Part shown: one piece after another, positions 1 through 9,072 of the stretch
Position numbering within the stretch: position 1 is the first letter of the stretch
Layout of the letters: each line of letters opens with the position of its first letter
Position numbers and translations under genes: made by a program
Assembly: GCA_016865035.1 (NCBI GenBank)
Contig: CP018227.1
Span: forward strand, 208,501-272,500
Source of the DNA: Kordiimonadales bacterium IMCC3096
Lineage (GTDB): Bacteria > Pseudomonadota > Alphaproteobacteria > Minwuiales > Minwuiaceae
Reading direction: 5' to 3'
Length of the DNA stretch: 64,000 nucleotides
Notes under the pieces: model-generated
Seen by the model: the letters and a program-made list of their open reading frames with translations, nothing else
What the model was told of the DNA's origin: nothing
Databases searched by the model: none

Positions 1-1452
1 GAGAACCGCGTGCTGAGGTTCGACGACTTCTCCACCGTCTATACCCGTTCCGGCAAGCGTGAGCAGGACGGCAATGACATTTCCGAGGATGTGATCGGGA
101 TCATCACGCTGGAGTTCAAGGACTGGCTGGAACGCCGTCCGGCCGACGTGGTCCTGCCGCAGATCCGGGAGGCAACTGCCGATCTTGCCGGTATCGAGGT
201 CGAGACCCGCAAGGAAGAGAACGGGCCGCCGACCGGCAAGGACGTGCAGGTCCAGATCACCTCCCTCTTCAGCGAGAAACTGCCGCCTGTCGCCGACCGC
301 ATCCGTGCCTATCTGGAGGACAACGTGGAGGGACTGCGCGATATCGAGGATTCGCGGTCCCTGCCGGGTATTCAGTGGGAACTGCAGGTCGATCGCGCCC
401 AGGCCGGTCGCTTCGGCACCGACGTCGCGGCCATCGGGGCCATGGTCCAGTTCGTCACCAATGGTGTGAAGGTCGATGACTACCGCCCGGACGACACCGA
501 CGAGGAAGTGGATATCCGTGTGCGGTTTCCGGAGGAATACCGGACCCTGAACCAGCTCGACAACCTGCGCATCAACACGCCCAATGGCCTGGTGCCGCTG
601 TCGAACTTCGTGACCCGGACGCCGGAACCAAAGGTCGGCCGGATCGAGCGGGTGGACGGTGCCTACAAGCTGGTGGTGCAGGCCAACGTGCAGGAGGGCG
701 TGCTGGTCGATGACAAGGTCAAGGAGGTCAAGGCCTGGCTCGCCGAGCAGGATTTCGACAGGGATGTCGATATCGCGTTCAAGGGCCAGGACGAGGAGCA
801 GGCGGCAGCGGAAGCCTTCCTGATGAATGCCTTCGTCATCGCGCTGTTTGTCATGGGCATCATCCTGGTGACGCAGTTCAACAGCTTCTATCAGGCCTTC
901 CTGATCCTCACCGCCGTCATCATGTCGACAATCGGCGTCATGATCGGCCTGCTGGTGATGGGTCAGCCCTTCGGCATCGTCATGACCGGTGTAGGCGTCA
1001 TTTCACTGGCCGGCATCGTGGTGAACAACAACATCGTGCTGATCGATACCTATTCCTACCTGGCCAGAAATGGCATGGAGCCGCTGGAGGCCATCGTGCG
1101 CACCGGCGCGCAGCGTCTGCGGCCCGTGCTGCTGACCACCGTGACCACCATCTGCGGTCTGATGCCGATGGTCTTCCAGGCCAATATCGACTTCTTCAGC
1201 CGTGAGATCACGATGGGGGCGCCGTCAACGCAATGGTGGGTACAGCTTGCCAGCGCGGTGGCCTTCGGCCTCGGCTTCGCCACCATCCTGACCCTGGTCG
1301 TCACCCCCAGCCTGCTGGCGCTCGGCGTCGCAACGAGCCGGGCCCTGCCCTGGAATCGTCGCAAGCAGAAGGCGGAGCAGGACGCGCAGGATGAAAAGAA
1401 GGCGCAGGCGGGCGACGACAGCTACGGTGGCTTCACCGCCCCGGCGGAATGA
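1..1452 (+). CDS. RND-family efflux pump inner-membrane subunit, C-terminal part (5' end outside window)
   Basis: The reading frame is open from base 1, so the start lies upstream; about 483 codons are present, roughly half of a typical 1,000-1,050-residue AcrB/MexB/HAE-type pump. The visible part contains the second periplasmic porter/docking region (to about residue 270), then a block of hydrophobic helices (from AFLMNAFVIALFVMGIILV onward) matching TM8-TM12. The segment GIVVNNNIVLIDTY, followed by RLRPVLLTT, is the conserved RND transmembrane signature. The tail is hydrophilic, rich in K, Q and D, as is common in these pumps. It is a proton-driven exporter of the inner membrane; the substrate cannot be read from this part. 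The partner membrane-fusion protein would be expected upstream. The gene is convergent with fmt with no spacer between the stop codons. Confidence 0.93.
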   Translation, partial: ENRVLRFDDFSTVYTRSGKREQDGNDISEDVIGIITLEFKDWLERRPADVVLPQIREATADLAGIEVETRKEENGPPTGKDVQVQITSLFSEKLPPVADRIRAYLEDNVEGLRDIEDSRSLPGIQWELQVDRAQAGRFGTDVAAIGAMVQFVTNGVKVDDYRPDDTDEEVDIRVRFPEEYRTLNQLDNLRINTPNGLVPLSNFVTRTPEPKVGRIERVDGAYKLVVQANVQEGVLVDDKVKEVKAWLAEQDFDRDVDIAFKGQDEEQAAAEAFLMNAFVIALFVMGIILVTQFNSFYQAFLILTAVIMSTIGVMIGLLVMGQPFGIVMTGVGVISLAGIVVNNNIVLIDTYSYLARNGMEPLEAIVRTGAQRLRPVLLTTVTTICGLMPMVFQANIDFFSREITMGAPSTQWWVQLASAVAFGLGFATILTLVVTPSLLALGVATSRALPWNRRKQKAEQDAQDEKKAQAGDDSYGGFTAPAE

Positions 1453-2394
1453 TCAGAGTCCGGTGCCTGCGGGCACCGGACGACCATTCAGATAGGCAGC
1501 GGCGTCCATCACGCCCTTGCCGGCCTTCTGCAGACGGGTGAGGCGCAGGACGCCCGAGCCACACTGCACGGCAAGCTGGTCATCGACGGTCACGGCGGGC
1601 TGCCGACCGCTGGTGGCATCCTCCACCACATGGGCCGCGTGAATCTTGACCCGTTGCCCGTCGATCTCGCACCAAGCTCCCGGAAAGGGTGACAAGCCGC
1701 GGATCAGGCGTTCGATCCGCTCCGCATCCCAGCTCCAGTCGATGCGGGCCTCGGCCTTGTCGATCTTGGCGGCATAGGTCACACCGGCTTCCGGCTGCGG
1801 AGTTTCAACCGCCTGCCCGGCAGCAATGTCGGCAACTGCCTGAACCACCAGATCGGCGCCCATGGCCGCCAGCCGGTCGTGCAGCGTCGCGGTGGTATCG
1901 CTGGCCCGGATCGGTGTCCTGTCCACCAGCAGCATGGGCCCGGTGTCCAGCCCCGCCTCCATGCGCATGATCGTGATGCCGGTCTCATCGTCCCCCGCCA
2001 TGATCGCACGATGGATCGGCGCCGCGCCACGCCAGCGCGGCAGCAGGGACGCATGGATATTGAAACAGCCAAGCCGCGTCGCATCCAGGATCGCCTGCGG
2101 CAGGATCAGCCCGTAGGCCGCAACCACGGCCATGTCGGCCTCCAGGGCGGCGAAGGCCTCACGGTCCGATGCGTCGCGGAAATTCAGCGGCGTGCGTACG
2201 CTCAGACCCAGTTCCTCGGCGGCCTGCTGCACCGGGCTGGGGCGCGGTTTCTTGCCCCGACCTGCGGCGCGCGGCGGCTGGCAGTAAACCGCCACGATCC
2301 GGTGACCGGCGGCATGCAGCGCGCGCAGCGGCGCGACCGCGAAGTCAGGTGTGCCCATGTAGATGATGCGCAGGGGCTGCGCCGGGCCCGACAT
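1453..2394 (-). CDS. fmt: Methionyl-tRNA formyltransferase
   Basis: This enzyme formylates initiator Met-tRNA using 10-formyl-THF, in the cytoplasm. The 313-residue length is normal for the family. The N-terminal domain has the strand [11 protein letters not shown] (residues 10-20) and the catalytic block [13 protein letters not shown] (111-123) that carries the conserved Asn and His; the C-terminal OB-like domain follows from about residue 205. It lies directly downstream of def on the same strand: its ATG is followed without gap by the def stop codon, so the two are a def-fmt operon, the usual pairing because deformylase removes the formyl group that Fmt adds. ATG start. Confidence 0.97.
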   Translation of the reverse strand: MSGPAQPLRIIYMGTPDFAVAPLRALHAAGHRIVAVYCQPPRAAGRGKKPRPSPVQQAAEELGLSVRTPLNFRDASDREAFAALEADMAVVAAYGLILPQAILDATRLGCFNIHASLLPRWRGAAPIHRAIMAGDDETGITIMRMEAGLDTGPMLLVDRTPIRASDTTATLHDRLAAMGADLVVQAVADIAAGQAVETPQPEAGVTYAAKIDKAEARIDWSWDAERIERLIRGLSPFPGAWCEIDGQRVKIHAAHVVEDATSGRQPAVTVDDQLAVQCGSGVLRLTRLQKAGKGVMDAAAYLNGRPVPAGTGL

Positions 2395-2913
2395 TCAGCC
2401 GGTGGCCTGCAGCTTCTTCGCCTTCTTCAGGCGGCGCAGGATCATGTTGCGCTTCAGCGCGGAGATATGATCCACGAACAGGATCCCCTCGAAATGATCC
2501 ATCTCGTGCTGGATGCAGGTGGCGAGCAGGCCATCGGCGGTCAGTTCCTGTGTGGCACCATGCTGGTCCAGGTACTTCACCCGGATCGTTGCCGGACGCT
2601 CCACCTCCGCATATTGCTCCGGCAGGGACAGGCAGCCCTCCTCGTAGGCCCGCAGATCCTCCGACGACTCGAGTATCTCCGGATTGATCAGATAGATCGG
2701 GTTGGCCGCTGCGCCATCGTCGGCGCAGTCCACCACCATCACCCGTTTCGGCACGCCCACCTGGATCGCCGACAGCCCGACACCGGGCGCGTCGTACATC
2801 GTCTCCAGCATGTCATCCATGAAGGCACGCAGTTCGTCATCGATCTGCCCGACGGCCTCGGAGCGGACCTTCAGACGGGGATCGGGCGCGGTGATGATGG
2901 GAAGCAGGGCCAT
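2395..2913 (-). CDS. def: Peptide deformylase (first copy)
   Basis: It removes the N-formyl group from nascent proteins and is a metalloenzyme. All three family motifs are present: motif 1 GVGLSAIQVG (44-53, with Ser in place of the more common Ala), motif 2 EGCLSLP (92-98, metal-binding Cys) and motif 3 QHEMDH (135-140, two metal-binding His and the catalytic Glu). At 172 residues it is full length. It is first in the def-fmt pair. A second deformylase is found at 46534-47088; this copy, paired with fmt and closest to the consensus, is the likely housekeeping enzyme. Confidence 0.97.
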   Translation of the reverse strand: MALLPIITAPDPRLKVRSEAVGQIDDELRAFMDDMLETMYDAPGVGLSAIQVGVPKRVMVVDCADDGAAANPIYLINPEILESSEDLRAYEEGCLSLPEQYAEVERPATIRVKYLDQHGATQELTADGLLATCIQHEMDHFEGILFVDHISALKRNMILRRLKKAKKLQATG

Positions 2914-2989
2914 GAGTCTCGGTTCTTCGATGGATGGGTCCGGTGGAGGTAGTCCCGCCTGACGTTGGCGTCAAGTGTCACAGGTCCAC

Positions 2990-3862
2990 TCAGAACCTGC
3001 CCGCCTGGAAGTCCTGAAATGCCTGCATGATCTCCTCCCGCGTGTTCATCACGAAAGGACCGTAACGGGCGACCTGCTCCCCGATCGGCTGCCCCGCAAT
3101 CACCAGAAAGCGGGCGGCCTCCCCACCGGATGCCTGCACGTTCAGCTTCGCGCCATGGGTCAGCAGTGCCATCTCGCCCGTGTCAACGGGCCTGTCACCC
3201 ACGGAAACGCTGCCGTCATAGACATAGATGAAGGCGTTGTGGCCGGTTGGCAGGCTCTCTGCCAGCGCCTTGCCGGCATCCAGATGCACATCCCAGTAGA
3301 TCGGGCTGACCGCGATGTCGCGCACCGCCCCCTCCTGCCCGCGCAGGGTTCCGGCGACCAGGCGCACCTTCACGCCATCCTCCAGATCCAGTTCCGGAAT
3401 GTCCTCGGGCTCGATGTCCTGATAGCGGGGCGGACGCATCTTCTGCGCGGCGGGCAGGTTGACCCAGAGCTGGAAGCCCCACATCAGCCCGTCTTCCTGT
3501 TCCGGCATCTCGGAATGCACTATGCCCCGGCCCGCCGTCATCCACTGCGCGCCACCGGGCTTCAGCAGGCCGGCGTTGCCCTGGTTGTCCTTGTGCCCCA
3601 TCCGACCGGCGAGCATGTAGGTCACGGTCTCGAAGCCACGGTGCGGGTGGTCCGGAAAACCGGCGATATAGTCACTCGCGTCATCGGAACGGAACTCGTC
3701 CAGCAGCAGGAACGGGTCGAACAACTGCAGCTCCGGCCCGCCGAGGCTGCGCTTCAGCCGGACCCCAGCCCCATCCTGCGCGGCGACGCCCGGCACGATA
3801 TGCGCCACAGCGCGTGCATCCGTCCGGGTCTCCTTGGCTCCATCCTGCAGTGTCGTATCCAT
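2990..3862 (-). CDS. Pirin family protein
   Basis: This is a bicupin of about 290 residues. The pirin signature HPHRGFETVTYMLAG and a downstream His in the first cupin form the usual metal site; PGGAQWMTAGRGIVHSE is the second characteristic block, and a shorter C-terminal cupin ends in GPFVMNTREEIMQAF. I place the start at the ATG at 3862 (MDTTLQ) because an AGGAGA ribosome binding site lies 7 bases upstream; an earlier in-frame start at 3886 has no such site. Bacterial pirins include quercetinase-like enzymes and regulators of metabolism, so the substrate is not assignable. It may be transcribed together with def-fmt (76-base gap). Confidence 0.9.
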   Translation of the reverse strand: MDTTLQDGAKETRTDARAVAHIVPGVAAQDGAGVRLKRSLGGPELQLFDPFLLLDEFRSDDASDYIAGFPDHPHRGFETVTYMLAGRMGHKDNQGNAGLLKPGGAQWMTAGRGIVHSEMPEQEDGLMWGFQLWVNLPAAQKMRPPRYQDIEPEDIPELDLEDGVKVRLVAGTLRGQEGAVRDIAVSPIYWDVHLDAGKALAESLPTGHNAFIYVYDGSVSVGDRPVDTGEMALLTHGAKLNVQASGGEAARFLVIAGQPIGEQVARYGPFVMNTREEIMQAFQDFQAGRF

Positions 3863-3941
3863 TCCGAATTCTCCTGTTGCGAGCAACCGCCAATCTGCCG
3901 GAGAGATGGCAACGCGTCAGTCCCCAATCAATTGCACGTCT

Positions 3942-3958
3942 GGAAACGCTCAGTTTCC
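3942..3958. promoter_or_regulatory. Short palindrome in the pirin/Sel1 divergent region
   Basis: A GGAAAC-GCTCA-GTTTCC inverted repeat lies between the divergent pirin and Sel1 genes, about 45 bases upstream of the Sel1 start. It could be an operator. Nothing but the symmetry and the position supports this. Confidence 0.22.
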
Positions 3959-4003
3959 GACACGCCCCGCAATGGCGCGCGACTTGCTGTTCAGTGGGGT
4001 ATC

Positions 4004-5008
4004 ATGATGATGTATTGCAAATTGCGAGTTTCCCCCTTGTCAGCGCTGTGTGGCATTCTGCTGCTGACATGCATAATGGGATTCTCTTCCATTCTGGCAT
4101 CTCCTGCGCAGGCCGCCAGAGATCGCGCCGAGCTCTATCGGGAGGCGCTGAGCGCGTTCCGGGCCCAGGATTATGTGCAGGCAGTAGCGATCTGGCGTGA
4201 CCTGGCCGAGAAGGGTCACGCGGCAGCGCAGAACAATCTGGGTCTTTGCTACCTGAATGGGAAGGGCGTGAAGGTCGATCCAGAACGTGCACACAGCCTG
4301 TTCAGCGAGGCGGCAGAGCGGGGACGGGCTGCGGCACAGAACAACCTCGCCCGGACCTTCCTGAAAGGCTGGGGCGTGGAGCAGAACGAGGCCGAGGCCT
4401 ATCGCTGGTATCTTGCCGCGGCGGAACAGGGTCACGCCAACGCCCAGAAGAACCTCGGCGTCATGCTGCTGCAAGGCACTGGTGTCGATGCCGACCCCGA
4501 AGCGGCATACGACTGGTTCCAGCGCGCCGCCGAGCAGGGCGAGCGACGGGCCTTCTATCAGCTTGGATTGATGTATGCGCGTGGTCTTGGTGTTGTCAGG
4601 GACTGGTCGAAGGCCGTCACCTACTTCAGGGAAGGTGCCGCACGCGGCGACGCCGGGTCGAGTTTCCTGCTGGCGGACGCGTTCGAGACCGGCAAGGGGG
4701 TCGATGTCGATGTCGATCAGGCCCTGCGCTGGTATCGCCGTGCGGCAGCGCGCGGTCATCGCAGGGCACTCGTGACGCTGGGAGAGAAGTTCCGCGACGG
4801 GACGAATGTGCAGCAGAACATCGCGCGCGCGATCATGTGGTTCGAACTGGCGGAACGCGCCGGTCACCGCCGCGCAGGTGAGACACTTGAGAAGTTGATG
4901 GATCAGGCGAATGAGCGCCAGATCGCCAAGGCAGGGCAGTTGCTCGAGCGGTTCCTGGGCAAGTTGAAGCCCCCCGCTCGCGCCAAATTCGAGGACCAGT
5001 CCGCATGA
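4004..5008 (+). CDS. Exported Sel1-like repeat protein
   Basis: The protein has 334 residues. An N-terminal signal peptide (Lys/Arg followed by LSALCGILLLTCIMGF, and an Ala-rich cleavage region ASPAQA at about 32-37) is followed by a helical half repeat and six Sel1/TPR-like repeats of about 36 residues, with units such as AAAQNNLGLCYLNGKGV, ANAQKNLGVMLLQGTGV and RRAFYQLGLMYARGLGV. Such periplasmic solenoids act as protein-binding scaffolds; the partner is unknown. The start is taken at the first of three consecutive ATG codons because the signal peptide begins there. The open frame further upstream runs antisense to pirin and is not coding. The 3' end overlaps the next gene by ATGA, so the two are translationally coupled. 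Confidence 0.9.
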   Translation: MMMYCKLRVSPLSALCGILLLTCIMGFSSILASPAQAARDRAELYREALSAFRAQDYVQAVAIWRDLAEKGHAAAQNNLGLCYLNGKGVKVDPERAHSLFSEAAERGRAAAQNNLARTFLKGWGVEQNEAEAYRWYLAAAEQGHANAQKNLGVMLLQGTGVDADPEAAYDWFQRAAEQGERRAFYQLGLMYARGLGVVRDWSKAVTYFREGAARGDAGSSFLLADAFETGKGVDVDVDQALRWYRRAAARGHRRALVTLGEKFRDGTNVQQNIARAIMWFELAERAGHRRAGETLEKLMDQANERQIAKAGQLLERFLGKLKPPARAKFEDQSA

Positions 5009-5277
5009 ATGACCAACGCATCAACATCGTCGGCTTCGGTGCCATCCACAAGAGGTCGGTGCGGATCGCCGGGCATCCGACGAGCATTTCGCTGGAAGAT
5101 GTCTTCTGGTCCGCCCTCCGCGAGATTGCCGACTCCCGTGGTCAGCGGCTGAGTTCGCTGGTCGAGGAAATCGACCGCAACCGCGATACGGCAAACCTGT
5201 CGAGCGCCATCCGCATCTTTGTCATGCAGACGTTCCGGCAGGCCGCGGGAAACCTGAGCATGCGGCAGGCAAGCTGA
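5005..5277 (+). CDS. Ribbon-helix-helix domain protein
   Basis: This is a 90-residue protein of the alphaproteobacterial RHH_4/COG4321 type. A basic strand (KRSVRIAGHPTSISLE) is followed by two helices (VFWSALREIADSRG and a second helix centred on SLVEEIDR), then SAIRIFVMQTFR. The fold is that of MetJ/Arc-like DNA-binding proteins, although members of this family are often described as arylsulfate-sulfotransferase-adjacent or of unknown role. The start codon overlaps the Sel1-repeat gene stop (ATGA). Its target is unknown. Confidence 0.82.
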   Translation: MNDQRINIVGFGAIHKRSVRIAGHPTSISLEDVFWSALREIADSRGQRLSSLVEEIDRNRDTANLSSAIRIFVMQTFRQAAGNLSMRQAS

Positions 5278-5280
5278 ATA

Positions 5281-5304
5281 CAGCGGCGGCGAAGCACGCC
5301 GCTG
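5281..5304. terminator. Stem-loop between convergent RHH gene and era
   Basis: CAGCGGCG and CGCCGCTG form an 8-bp GC-rich stem with an 8-base loop just after the RHH stop and 27 bases beyond the era stop. It fits a bidirectional terminator of convergent genes; no clear T tract follows. Confidence 0.5.
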
Positions 5305-5330
5305 CCGGTGCCCTCACCTGACGAACCGAC

Positions 5331-6251
5331 CTAGCGCGGGAATTCGAGGCCCATCTCTCGATAGCGTGCCGGGTCCTCCAGCCAGCGTTCCCTGACCTTC
5401 ACGAACAAGAATAGGTGGACCGGGCGTTCCAGCAGTTCGGAGAGTTCCTCCCGCGCGGCCTGCCCGATCTGACGCATCGTACGTCCGCCCTTGCCCAACA
5501 CGATGGGCTTGTGGCCGGTACGCGAGACATAGACGATCTGATCGATCCTGACGGACCCGTCCTTACGCTCCGTCCATTTCTCGGTCTCGACGGTCAGGGA
5601 ATAGGGCAGTTCCTGATGCAGGCGCATGAACAGCTTTTCCCGCGTGATCTCGGCGGCCAGCAGGCGGCTCGGCATCTCCGACACCTGATCCTCCGGGTAC
5701 AGCCACGGGCTTTCCGGAACCGAAGCCGCCATTGCGGCGCGCAGATCGTTCACCCCGTCGCCGTTCAGGGCGGAGATCATGAATATCCTGTCGATGCATT
5801 CGACATCGCCAAGCTGCGCCGCCAGTGCGAGCAGGGCATCCTTGCGCACCTGGTCGATCTTGTTCAGGGCCACCCAGATCTTCTTGCCTGCCTGACCCAG
5901 CCGCTTGAGGATCCTGTCGGTATCCTCCCCCACGCCGCGCTCCGCATCGATCAGCAACAGGGTACGGTCGGCCTCTTCCTGACCGGCCCAGGCCGCGTCC
6001 ACCATCGCCTGTTCGAGCTTGCGCTTCGGCGCGAAGATGCCAGGGGTATCAACCAGGATGATCTGGCTCACCCCCTCCATGACAATCCCGACGACCCGGG
6101 CGCGGGTCGTCTGCACCTTGGGCGAAACGATGGAGACCTTCTGCCCCACAAGCTGGTTCAGCAGCGTCGATTTTCCGGCGTTCGGTGCGCCCACCAGCGC
6201 CACGAAGCCCGCCCTTGTCCTGTCTCCGTCCGCCGCCGACTTGTTCGCCAC
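5331..6251 (-). CDS. era: GTPase Era
   Basis: Era is a 306-residue GTPase that binds the 3' end of 16S rRNA and is needed for 30S assembly. G1 is GAPNAGKST (21-29), G3 is DTPG (68-71) and G4 is NKID (about 131-134). The C-terminal KH domain carries VLGKGGRTMRQIG. The start is GTG, two bases after the rnc stop codon. The rnc-era order with translational coupling is typical of proteobacteria, linking rRNA processing to subunit assembly. Confidence 0.98.
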   Translation of the reverse strand: MANKSAADGDRTRAGFVALVGAPNAGKSTLLNQLVGQKVSIVSPKVQTTRARVVGIVMEGVSQIILVDTPGIFAPKRKLEQAMVDAAWAGQEEADRTLLLIDAERGVGEDTDRILKRLGQAGKKIWVALNKIDQVRKDALLALAAQLGDVECIDRIFMISALNGDGVNDLRAAMAASVPESPWLYPEDQVSEMPSRLLAAEITREKLFMRLHQELPYSLTVETEKWTERKDGSVRIDQIVYVSRTGHKPIVLGKGGRTMRQIGQAAREELSELLERPVHLFLFVKVRERWLEDPARYREMGLEFPR

Positions 6252-6253
6252 TT

Positions 6254-6946
6254 TCAGGTTCCCTGCAATTGTTTCAGAAGCTCGCGTGCGGCGCTCCGCT
6301 CCGCCTCCTTCTTCGATGGTCCCTGTGCTGTTGCCGTACCGAGGTCACATGCCGCCTCGATGGTGAACAGCGGGGCATGATCGGGGCCGTCCGTCGCAAG
6401 CACGGTGTACTTCGGCGGCTCGACCCCCCTGGCGTGGGCCAGCTCCTGGATCTCCGTCTTCGGATCGCGCGGGGCCTGCTTCAGGCCCGCCACACGATCG
6501 TGCCACAAACGCCGCACGAAATCCCGTGCCGCATCCAGACCACCCTCCAGATACAGCGCCGCTATCACCGCCTCGCAGGCGTCCGCCAGGATCGCGGGCT
6601 TGGTCGCCCCCCCGGTGCCACGCTCGGAGGCCGCCATGATCAGGCATCTGTCCAGCCCGATCTCCAGTGCCACCTCAGCCAGGGTCTCGCGCCGCACCAG
6701 TTCGTTGTAGCGGCTGGCGATGCGGCCCACGTCGGCCTGGCGGTAGAATTCGTAGAGCCATTCGGAGATCACGAGGCCAAGAACACGGTCACCGACGAAC
6801 TCCAGACGCTCATAGTCACCGCGCCCCTTCCTGCCCTTCGCCAGTGCCGACGGATGTGTCAGGGCCAGGGAAAGAAGATCGGGATCGCGAAAGCTGTGGC
6901 CAAGAATCGCCTGCAGGTCTTCCAGCCCCGATGCGACGTCGCTCAA
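6254..6946 (-). CDS. rnc: Ribonuclease III
   Basis: This is an endonuclease for double-stranded RNA that processes rRNA precursors. In the 230-residue protein the RNase III signature is ERLEFVGDRVLGLV (about 45-58), and the second acidic cluster is ILADACEAVIAALYLEGG, whose Glu and Asp bind Mg2+. A dsRNA-binding domain follows (from about 155: DPKTEIQELAHARG ... KKEAERSAARELLKQL). The start is TTG (LSDVASGLED), 4 bases after the lepB stop, with GAGTGA upstream; no ATG gives a full-length N-terminus. It sits in the operon lepB-rnc-era. Confidence 0.97.
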   Translation of the reverse strand: MSDVASGLEDLQAILGHSFRDPDLLSLALTHPSALAKGRKGRGDYERLEFVGDRVLGLVISEWLYEFYRQADVGRIASRYNELVRRETLAEVALEIGLDRCLIMAASERGTGGATKPAILADACEAVIAALYLEGGLDAARDFVRRLWHDRVAGLKQAPRDPKTEIQELAHARGVEPPKYTVLATDGPDHAPLFTIEAACDLGTATAQGPSKKEAERSAARELLKQLQGT

Positions 6947-6950
6947 GGGT

Positions 6951-7700
6951 TCACTCCAGCGAGTCGCCCAGGCGACCGTAGCGGATGTTGCCGATCAGCT
7001 TCCAGACTTCGTACCAGTGGAAGTCGGTATCGATGCTGAAGAACAGGATCTCCGCGCGCCCGACCAGATTCTCCATCGGCACGAAGCCGACACCACCGGC
7101 ACTGATCGGCACCCGGCTGTCGCTGGAATTGTCGCGGTTGTCGCCCATCATGAACAGGTGCCCCGGCGGCACGGTATAGACCTGCGTGTTGTCATCGCGA
7201 CCCGTGGGACGCAGATCCAGCGTGCGATAGGTCCGGCCGTTGGGCAGGGTTTCCTCGAACTGCGACACGAAGCTCGTGCGGCCATATTCGTCCTGATAGG
7301 CGAAATCCTCGACGCGCTGGCGTTTCACCGGGCTGTCATTGATGTGCAGCACACCCTGTCGCATCTGGATACGGTCGCCGGGAAGTCCGATCAGGCGCTT
7401 GATGTAGTCGGTGTCATTGTCGCGCGGCGTCTTGAAGACGATCACGTCACCACGTTCCGGCTCACTGCCGAGGATCCGTCCGGAAAACAGGTCAGGACTG
7501 AATGGCAGCGAATGCTTGCTGTAGCCGTAGCTGTACTTGGAGACAAACAGGAAGTCGCCCACCAGCAGGGTCGGGACCATGCTGCGCGACGGAATGTTGA
7601 ACGGCTCGAAGGCCACCGTGCGGATGACCAGCGCAATCAGTACCGCATAGACAACGGTCTTGATCGTCTCACCAATGCCGCCCTTGGATTTCGACGCCAT
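6951..7700 (-). CDS. lepB: Signal peptidase I
   Basis: It cleaves signal peptides on the outer face of the inner membrane. The 249-residue protein has an N-terminal membrane anchor (VVYAVLIALVIRTVAFEPF), box B with the catalytic Ser40 (PSRSMVPTL), box D with the catalytic Lys101 (YIKRLIGLPGD) and box E GDNRDNSSDSR. A single anchor is visible, as usual in alphaproteobacteria. It is the first gene of lepB-rnc-era, about 108 bases downstream of acpS. Confidence 0.97.
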   Translation of the reverse strand: MASKSKGGIGETIKTVVYAVLIALVIRTVAFEPFNIPSRSMVPTLLVGDFLFVSKYSYGYSKHSLPFSPDLFSGRILGSEPERGDVIVFKTPRDNDTDYIKRLIGLPGDRIQMRQGVLHINDSPVKRQRVEDFAYQDEYGRTSFVSQFEETLPNGRTYRTLDLRPTGRDDNTQVYTVPPGHLFMMGDNRDNSSDSRVPISAGGVGFVPMENLVGRAEILFFSIDTDFHWYEVWKLIGNIRYGRLGDSLE

Positions 7701-7808
7701 TCCGTCTCTCTTGTCGTCTGTGGGTGCTGGGGTGCCCCGCCGGGCGAAGCAGTCTGTCTCAGCGCGTTGAGCACAGCGGCGAGATAGACCCCAAACACCC
7801 TGCCGCTG

Positions 7809-8207
7809 TCAACCGATCCGGGCCTCCAGGATGACCTGCGCCATCGCATAGGGTGCCTCGTCCGTCATCGAAAGATGCGCGACGACATGGTGTCCCTCCG
7901 GCGCCAGGGTCTGCATCGTGCGCGCGGCGGCACCCGAGAGCCGCAGCGACGGCTTGCCGTTGGGGGCCGACACGACTTCGATCTCGGTGAGGAAGGCATG
8001 TTCGCCGATGCCGGTTCCGACGGCCTTGGCGAAGGCCTCCTTCGCGGCATAGCGACGGGCATAGCGGGCGGCACGGTCAGCCCGCCCCTCGTTGACCGAC
8101 TGTTCGTCGGGAGAGAAGCAACGATCGAGGAACCGCTGACCGAAGCGGTCAAGCGCGCCCTCGATCCGCCGCGTGTCACAGAGGTCGATGCCAAGCCCGA
8201 CAATCAT
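7809..8207 (-). CDS. acpS: Holo-[acyl-carrier-protein] synthase
   Basis: It transfers 4'-phosphopantetheine from CoA to acyl carrier protein. The 132-residue protein has both motifs: GLGIDLCDTRRIE (4-16, Mg-binding Asp) and the WxxKEAxxKA equivalent RYAAKEAFAKAVGTGI. The ATG start lies 18 bases downstream of pdxJ; pdxJ-acpS-lepB-rnc-era is a well-known proteobacterial arrangement. Confidence 0.97.
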   Translation of the reverse strand: MIVGLGIDLCDTRRIEGALDRFGQRFLDRCFSPDEQSVNEGRADRAARYARRYAAKEAFAKAVGTGIGEHAFLTEIEVVSAPNGKPSLRLSGAAARTMQTLAPEGHHVVAHLSMTDEAPYAMAQVILEARIG

Positions 8208-8225
8208 GCTGGCGGGCGCCCGGAC

Positions 8226-8981
8226 TCAGGCACTGGCCTGCCCAAGTGCTTCCGCACGGGCCTTGTCGATCAGGCTGCGCATCCGGGTGATGGCGGAAGG
8301 CAGGCCGGAGAAAATGGCCTCGCCCATCAGGAAGTGTCCGATGTTCAGTTCCACGATCTCCGGGATTGCCGCAATATCGCCCACGGTATCGAAGGTCAGC
8401 CCGTGCCCGGCATGGATCTCCAGACCCATCGAGGCGCCATGGGCCGCCGCCTCCCTGATGCGCTGCAGGTGAGCGGCACGTTCCTCGCCCTCGCTGTCGC
8501 AATAGGCACCGACATGAAGCTCCACCACCGGCGCGCCCAGCGCCGTGGCCACATGCAGCTGCACCGGCGAAGGCTCGATGAACAGGGAGACGCGGATGCC
8601 CGCGTCGGTAAGCTGCTTCACCAATGGCGCAAGCTCGCGATGCTTGGCGGCCACATCCAGCCCGCCCTCGGTGGTACGCTCCTCCCGCTTCTCCGGCACG
8701 ATGCAGGCGGCATGCGGCTTGTGGCGCAGCGCGATGGCCAGCATTTCATCCGTTGCGGCCATCTCCAGATTCAGCGGCACACTGATCTCCGCCGCCAGCC
8801 GGTCGATGTCATTGTCGGATATATGTCGCCGGTCCTCGCGCAGATGCGCGGTGATTCCGTCCGCGCCGGCCTCCGCAGCCTGTCGCGCCGCACGCACCGG
8901 GTCCGGATGGCCGCCCCCGCGGGCATTCCGGATCGTCGCCACATGGTCGATATTCACGCCCAGCCTGACACGGTTGATCAT
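8226..8981 (-). CDS. pdxJ: Pyridoxine 5'-phosphate synthase
   Basis: It condenses 1-deoxyxylulose 5-phosphate with 3-amino-2-oxopropyl phosphate to give pyridoxine 5'-phosphate, the last ring-forming step of DXP-dependent vitamin B6 synthesis. The protein has 251 residues and is a TIM barrel. Motifs are [18 protein letters not shown] at the N-terminus, [16 protein letters not shown] and GHGLTFDTV. The start is set at the ATG at 8981 (MINRVRLG), which has AGAGGTGG upstream and matches the family N-terminus, not the ATG nine codons earlier. Confidence 0.97.
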   Translation of the reverse strand: MINRVRLGVNIDHVATIRNARGGGHPDPVRAARQAAEAGADGITAHLREDRRHISDNDIDRLAAEISVPLNLEMAATDEMLAIALRHKPHAACIVPEKREERTTEGGLDVAAKHRELAPLVKQLTDAGIRVSLFIEPSPVQLHVATALGAPVVELHVGAYCDSEGEERAAHLQRIREAAAHGASMGLEIHAGHGLTFDTVGDIAAIPEIVELNIGHFLMGEAIFSGLPSAITRMRSLIDKARAEALGQASA

Positions 8982-9072
8982 GCCACCTCTCCCGAAATTC
9001 GCGTCCACGACAGCAACATAGGCCAGTGCGCGGGAAAACGGAATCCTTGGCGCATGGTGATTCCGATGCCGG

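Noticed and set aside
2975..4003. Long 5' extension of the Sel1-repeat frame
   Set aside because: It runs antisense to pirin. The signal peptide places the start at 4004.
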